NCBI GenBank assembly: GCA_033763135.1
Contig: JANRKY010000363.1
Span: 1-19,190, forward strand
Direction of reading: 5' to 3'
Origin: DALYLB01 sp033763135
GTDB lineage: Bacteria; Acidobacteriota; Blastocatellia; RBC074
Length of the DNA stretch: 19,190 bases
Shown here piece by piece: positions 17,857-19,190 of the stretch (the first letter of the stretch is position 1; each line of letters begins with the position of its first letter). The notes under the pieces were generated by a model. The model saw only the letters and a list, made by a program, of their open reading frames with translations, had not been told where the DNA came from and searched no databases. Both the position numbers and the translations under genes were made by a program.

Positions 17857-18399
17857 ATGGCGAGAATCGCGGAGGTCGAGCCGGAGAAATTGGACGAGTA
17901 CGTGGCGAAGGTCTTCGAGGCGCAGACGCGCAGGTGGGGAGCGCCGCTGCTCAATCATCGGCTCTACGCGCGGCGGCCGTCGATTTTTCGCGGCGTGCGG
18001 GCGATGTGGAGCGGGCTCGACGCGTCGGGGCGGATCGACGCGGGGCTGCAGACGCTGCTCAATCGCCGCGTGGCGTCGCACAATGGGTGCGAATTCTGAC
18101 AGGACATCAACGCTGCCGTGAGCAGCGAACTCGGGATTGCGACCGAGAAGATTCTGGCGATTCCGGAGTATGCGACGAGTCTGCACTTCTCGGCGAAGGA
18201 GCGGGCGGCGCTCGAATACGCCGACGCGATGACGATCACGGGGCGGGAGGTGACCGACGAGCTGTTTGCGTGCGTGCGGGCCTTCTTCGACGAGGAGGAG
18301 ATTGTCGAGTTGACGATGATCATCGCCTGGGAGAACTGCTCCAGCAAATTCAATCGCGCGCTGCGGGTTCCCTCGCAGCGCCTCTGGAAAAAAGCATGA
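17857..18399 (+). CDS. Selenoprotein: AhpD/carboxymuconolactone decarboxylase-like, CxxU motif
   Basis: One gene of 180 residues with an in-frame TGA at 18097-18099 read as selenocysteine (residue 81). Upstream, residues 1-80 start MARIAEVEPEKLDEYVAKVF and end in SHNGCEF; downstream the same frame continues QDINAAVSSELGIATEKI, then YATSLHFSAKERAALEYADAMT and IIAWENCSSKFNRAL. Both halves belong to the CMD/AhpD-like family, whose redox motif is normally GCEFC-DIN; the second Cys is exactly the TGA. A 17-nt hairpin starts 11 nt after the TGA, as in E. coli fdhF. In AhpD this position is the peroxidatic thiol, so Sec should raise reactivity; the likely role is reduction of peroxides or thiol exchange in the cytoplasm. 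The ATG at 17857 has a GGGAGG-type Shine-Dalgarno site. The stop overlaps the PPOX start (ATGA). A standard gene caller would split it into an N-terminal piece and a GTG-start piece at 18118. A nonsense pseudogene is the alternative, but I consider it unlikely. Confidence 0.88.
18097..18127 (+). promoter_or_regulatory. Sec UGA codon and bacterial SECIS hairpin
   Basis: TGA (18097-18099) is followed by C, a context that weakens release. After 11 nt, CGCTGC (18111-18116) pairs perfectly with GCAGCG (18122-18127) around the 5-nt loop CGTGA, with G and U (T in DNA) at loop positions 2-3. The hairpin length (17 nt) and its distance from the UGA (11 nt) equal those reported for the minimal fdhF element that binds SelB. 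Unlike fdhF, no bulged U is visible in the stem. Confidence 0.82.
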
Positions 18400-19046
18400 G
18401 CCAATTTACACAAACGGAGAATACGACCCTGAAGCGGCTGCCCCAGCGGGGGAGCTTCGACCGGGAGACGGCCTATGGAATTCTGGACGAGGCCTTCGTC
18501 TGCCACGTGGGCTTCACGGTGGACGGACAGCCCTTCGTAATCCCGACCGCATATGGGCGGGTGGGAGACACGCTCTACATTCACGGATCGGCCGCCAGCC
18601 GGATGATGCGTTCGCTGTCGGGAGGCATCCCGGTCTGCGTGACGGTGACGCTGACCGACGGGCTTGTGCTGGCGCGGTCGGCGTTTCATCACTCGATCAA
18701 TTATCGATCGGTCGTGATCTTCGGGAATGCGACGATCATCGAGAGCCCGGCGGAGAAGAACGCCGCGCTCAAGGCCTTCACCGATCACGTCATTCCGGGC
18801 CGATGGGAAGAGGTCCGCGAGCCGAACGAGCAGGAGCTCAAGGGGACGACGGTTCTGGCCTTGCCGCTCGCCGAGGTTTCCGCCAAGATTCGCACCGGGC
18901 CGCCGAAAGACGACGACGAGGACATGGCGATTCCCGTCTGGGCAGGCGAGCTGCCGCTGCGCATCCAGCCCGGAACGCCCGTCCCCGACCCGCTGATGCC
19001 GGCCGACCGGAGCGTGCCGGAATATATTTCGCAATATCGCCGCTAA
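18396..19046 (+). CDS. PPOX-fold flavin-binding protein (NimA-like)
   Basis: The protein has 216 residues and no signal peptide. It shows the pattern of the pyridoxamine 5'-phosphate oxidase-like, NimA-type flavin-binding family: RGSFDRETAYGILDEAFVCHVGF (19-41), VDGQPFVIPTAYGR (42-55), DTLYIHGSAASRMMRSL (58-74), and SAFHHSINYRSVVIFGNA (95-112). The split-barrel should bind FMN or F420, and act as a reductase or oxidase on an unknown small molecule; distant relatives reduce nitroimidazoles. The start ATG overlaps the stop of the selenoprotein gene by 4 bp, so translation depends on ribosomes that have passed the Sec codon. When selenium is lacking, early termination at the UGA may also lower synthesis of this protein, an inference worth noting. 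Confidence 0.92.
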   Translation: MSQFTQTENTTLKRLPQRGSFDRETAYGILDEAFVCHVGFTVDGQPFVIPTAYGRVGDTLYIHGSAASRMMRSLSGGIPVCVTVTLTDGLVLARSAFHHSINYRSVVIFGNATIIESPAEKNAALKAFTDHVIPGRWEEVREPNEQELKGTTVLALPLAEVSAKIRTGPPKDDDEDMAIPVWAGELPLRIQPGTPVPDPLMPADRSVPEYISQYRR

Positions 19047-19094
19047 AGACCAATGGCATTAAGTTAACCCGAGTCTGGGGTTGAAAAATGAAAA

Positions 19095-19165
19095 TCGCCA
19101 GTCTTTCTTGGAATAGGTAGAATGTTGATACCAAACAACTTCGACTACCCCAAGGAGACCGGCGA
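19095..19165 (+). promoter_or_regulatory. Inverted repeat covering the ribosome binding site of the edge gene
   Basis: TCGCCAGTCTTTCTTGG (19095-19111) can pair with CCAAGGAGACCGGCGA (19150-19165), with one mismatch, one bulge and one G-U pair. The right arm includes the AAGGAG Shine-Dalgarno site and the first base of the ATG at 19165. A transcript that starts upstream of 19095 would hide the site; a transcript starting inside would not. Confidence 0.55.
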
Positions 19166-19190
19166 TGAAAAAGAGCATAAACGACCAGTT
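19165..19190 (+). CDS. Partial ORF at right edge, possible transposase
   Basis: Only 26 nt are visible, encoding MKKSINDQ and then the edge. AAGGAG at 19152-19157 is 7 nt before the ATG, a strong start signal. The product cannot be identified from eight residues. The leader inverted repeat and the change in composition suggest a transposase gene. Confidence 0.45.

Larger units (their letters stand above)
19050..19190 (+). mobile_element. Possible left end of an insertion sequence (cut by window)
   Basis: Directly after the PPOX stop the base composition drops to AT-rich and a new gene begins 119 nt later. The stretch near 19051-19068 (CAATGGCATTAAGTTAAC) is the kind of sequence seen at IS termini, and the leader inverted repeat below is typical of transposase genes protected from outside transcription. 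The other end and the transposase body are outside the window, so this is a hypothesis. Confidence 0.35.

Noticed and set aside
17803..18399. Reading the CMD-like region as a nonsense pseudogene or as two separate small genes
   Set aside because: The TGA falls exactly on the conserved redox cysteine, the frame is otherwise intact, a SECIS-like hairpin has the right place and size, and the stop overlaps a healthy downstream gene.
19062..19085. AACCC/GGGTT hairpin after the PPOX gene as terminator
   Set aside because: The stem has only five pairs and no U-run follows; it is not convincing.

Overview
The window is a GC-rich bacterial chromosome segment, densely packed with genes and with most of them on the minus strand. 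The gene content fits an Acidobacteriota-like heterotroph, possibly of the Blastocatellia type. It includes a secreted Thr/Ser-rich protein of a kind I associate with that phylum, a YCF48-type seven-bladed propeller outside any photosynthesis context, a lysine-less S41 peptidase and an FmdE-like protein with a zinc finger. This assignment is inference from gene types, not from a marker gene. TGA is an ordinary stop codon here and ends at least six of the genes.

Layout. 1-525 is a gene-free flank with a REP-like palindrome, leading into a secreted protein (526-1521). A 76-nt nested palindrome at 1537-1612 serves as a bidirectional terminator and is followed by a 9-bp tandem repeat. Next come minus-strand genes for a YCF48-like propeller (1691-2644), an S41 peptidase (2803-4188), a TonB-C-terminal-domain protein (4299-5321) and an M20 metallopeptidase (5340-6482); the last two look like an operon. 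From the divergent gap at 6483-6844, plus-strand genes run: a periplasmic helical-repeat protein (6845-8038), a terminator, RNase III with a TTG start (8160-9038), and a GT-C-like membrane protein (9103-10302).

15000-10343 on the minus strand is a tight five-gene operon. It encodes a small membrane protein, a NamZ/DUF1343 muramidase, an FmdE-zinc-finger protein, a CDF cation exporter and a secreted YtcJ-type amidohydrolase, joined by ATGA overlaps or short gaps. Before it lie a palindromic repeat (15071-15163) and a solitary hisA (15169-15909).

The most interesting part is 16105-19046. A MocR/PdxR-type regulator (GntR HTH plus aminotransferase domain) is divergent from a two-gene operon. The first gene of that operon is a carboxymuconolactone decarboxylase/AhpD-like protein whose redox motif reads Cys-Glu-Phe-TGA (CxxU). 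A 17-nt hairpin starts exactly 11 nt after the TGA, which is the geometry of the bacterial SECIS element. I read this as one 180-residue selenoprotein (17857-18399), not two broken ORFs. Its stop overlaps by ATGA the start of a NimA-like PPOX flavoprotein gene (18396-19046). The intergenic space holds an inverted AGTGGACT/AGTCCACT pair resembling PdxR-type operators, and two arrays of a 7-bp repeat in opposite orientation that could form a long hairpin. Together these look like a PLP-sensing-type regulator controlling a selenium-dependent thiol oxidoreductase/peroxidase and a flavoprotein.

The right end (about 19050-19190) looks like the start of an insertion sequence: a new ORF with a good Shine-Dalgarno site is cut by the window edge, and an upstream inverted repeat could hide that site in read-through RNA.
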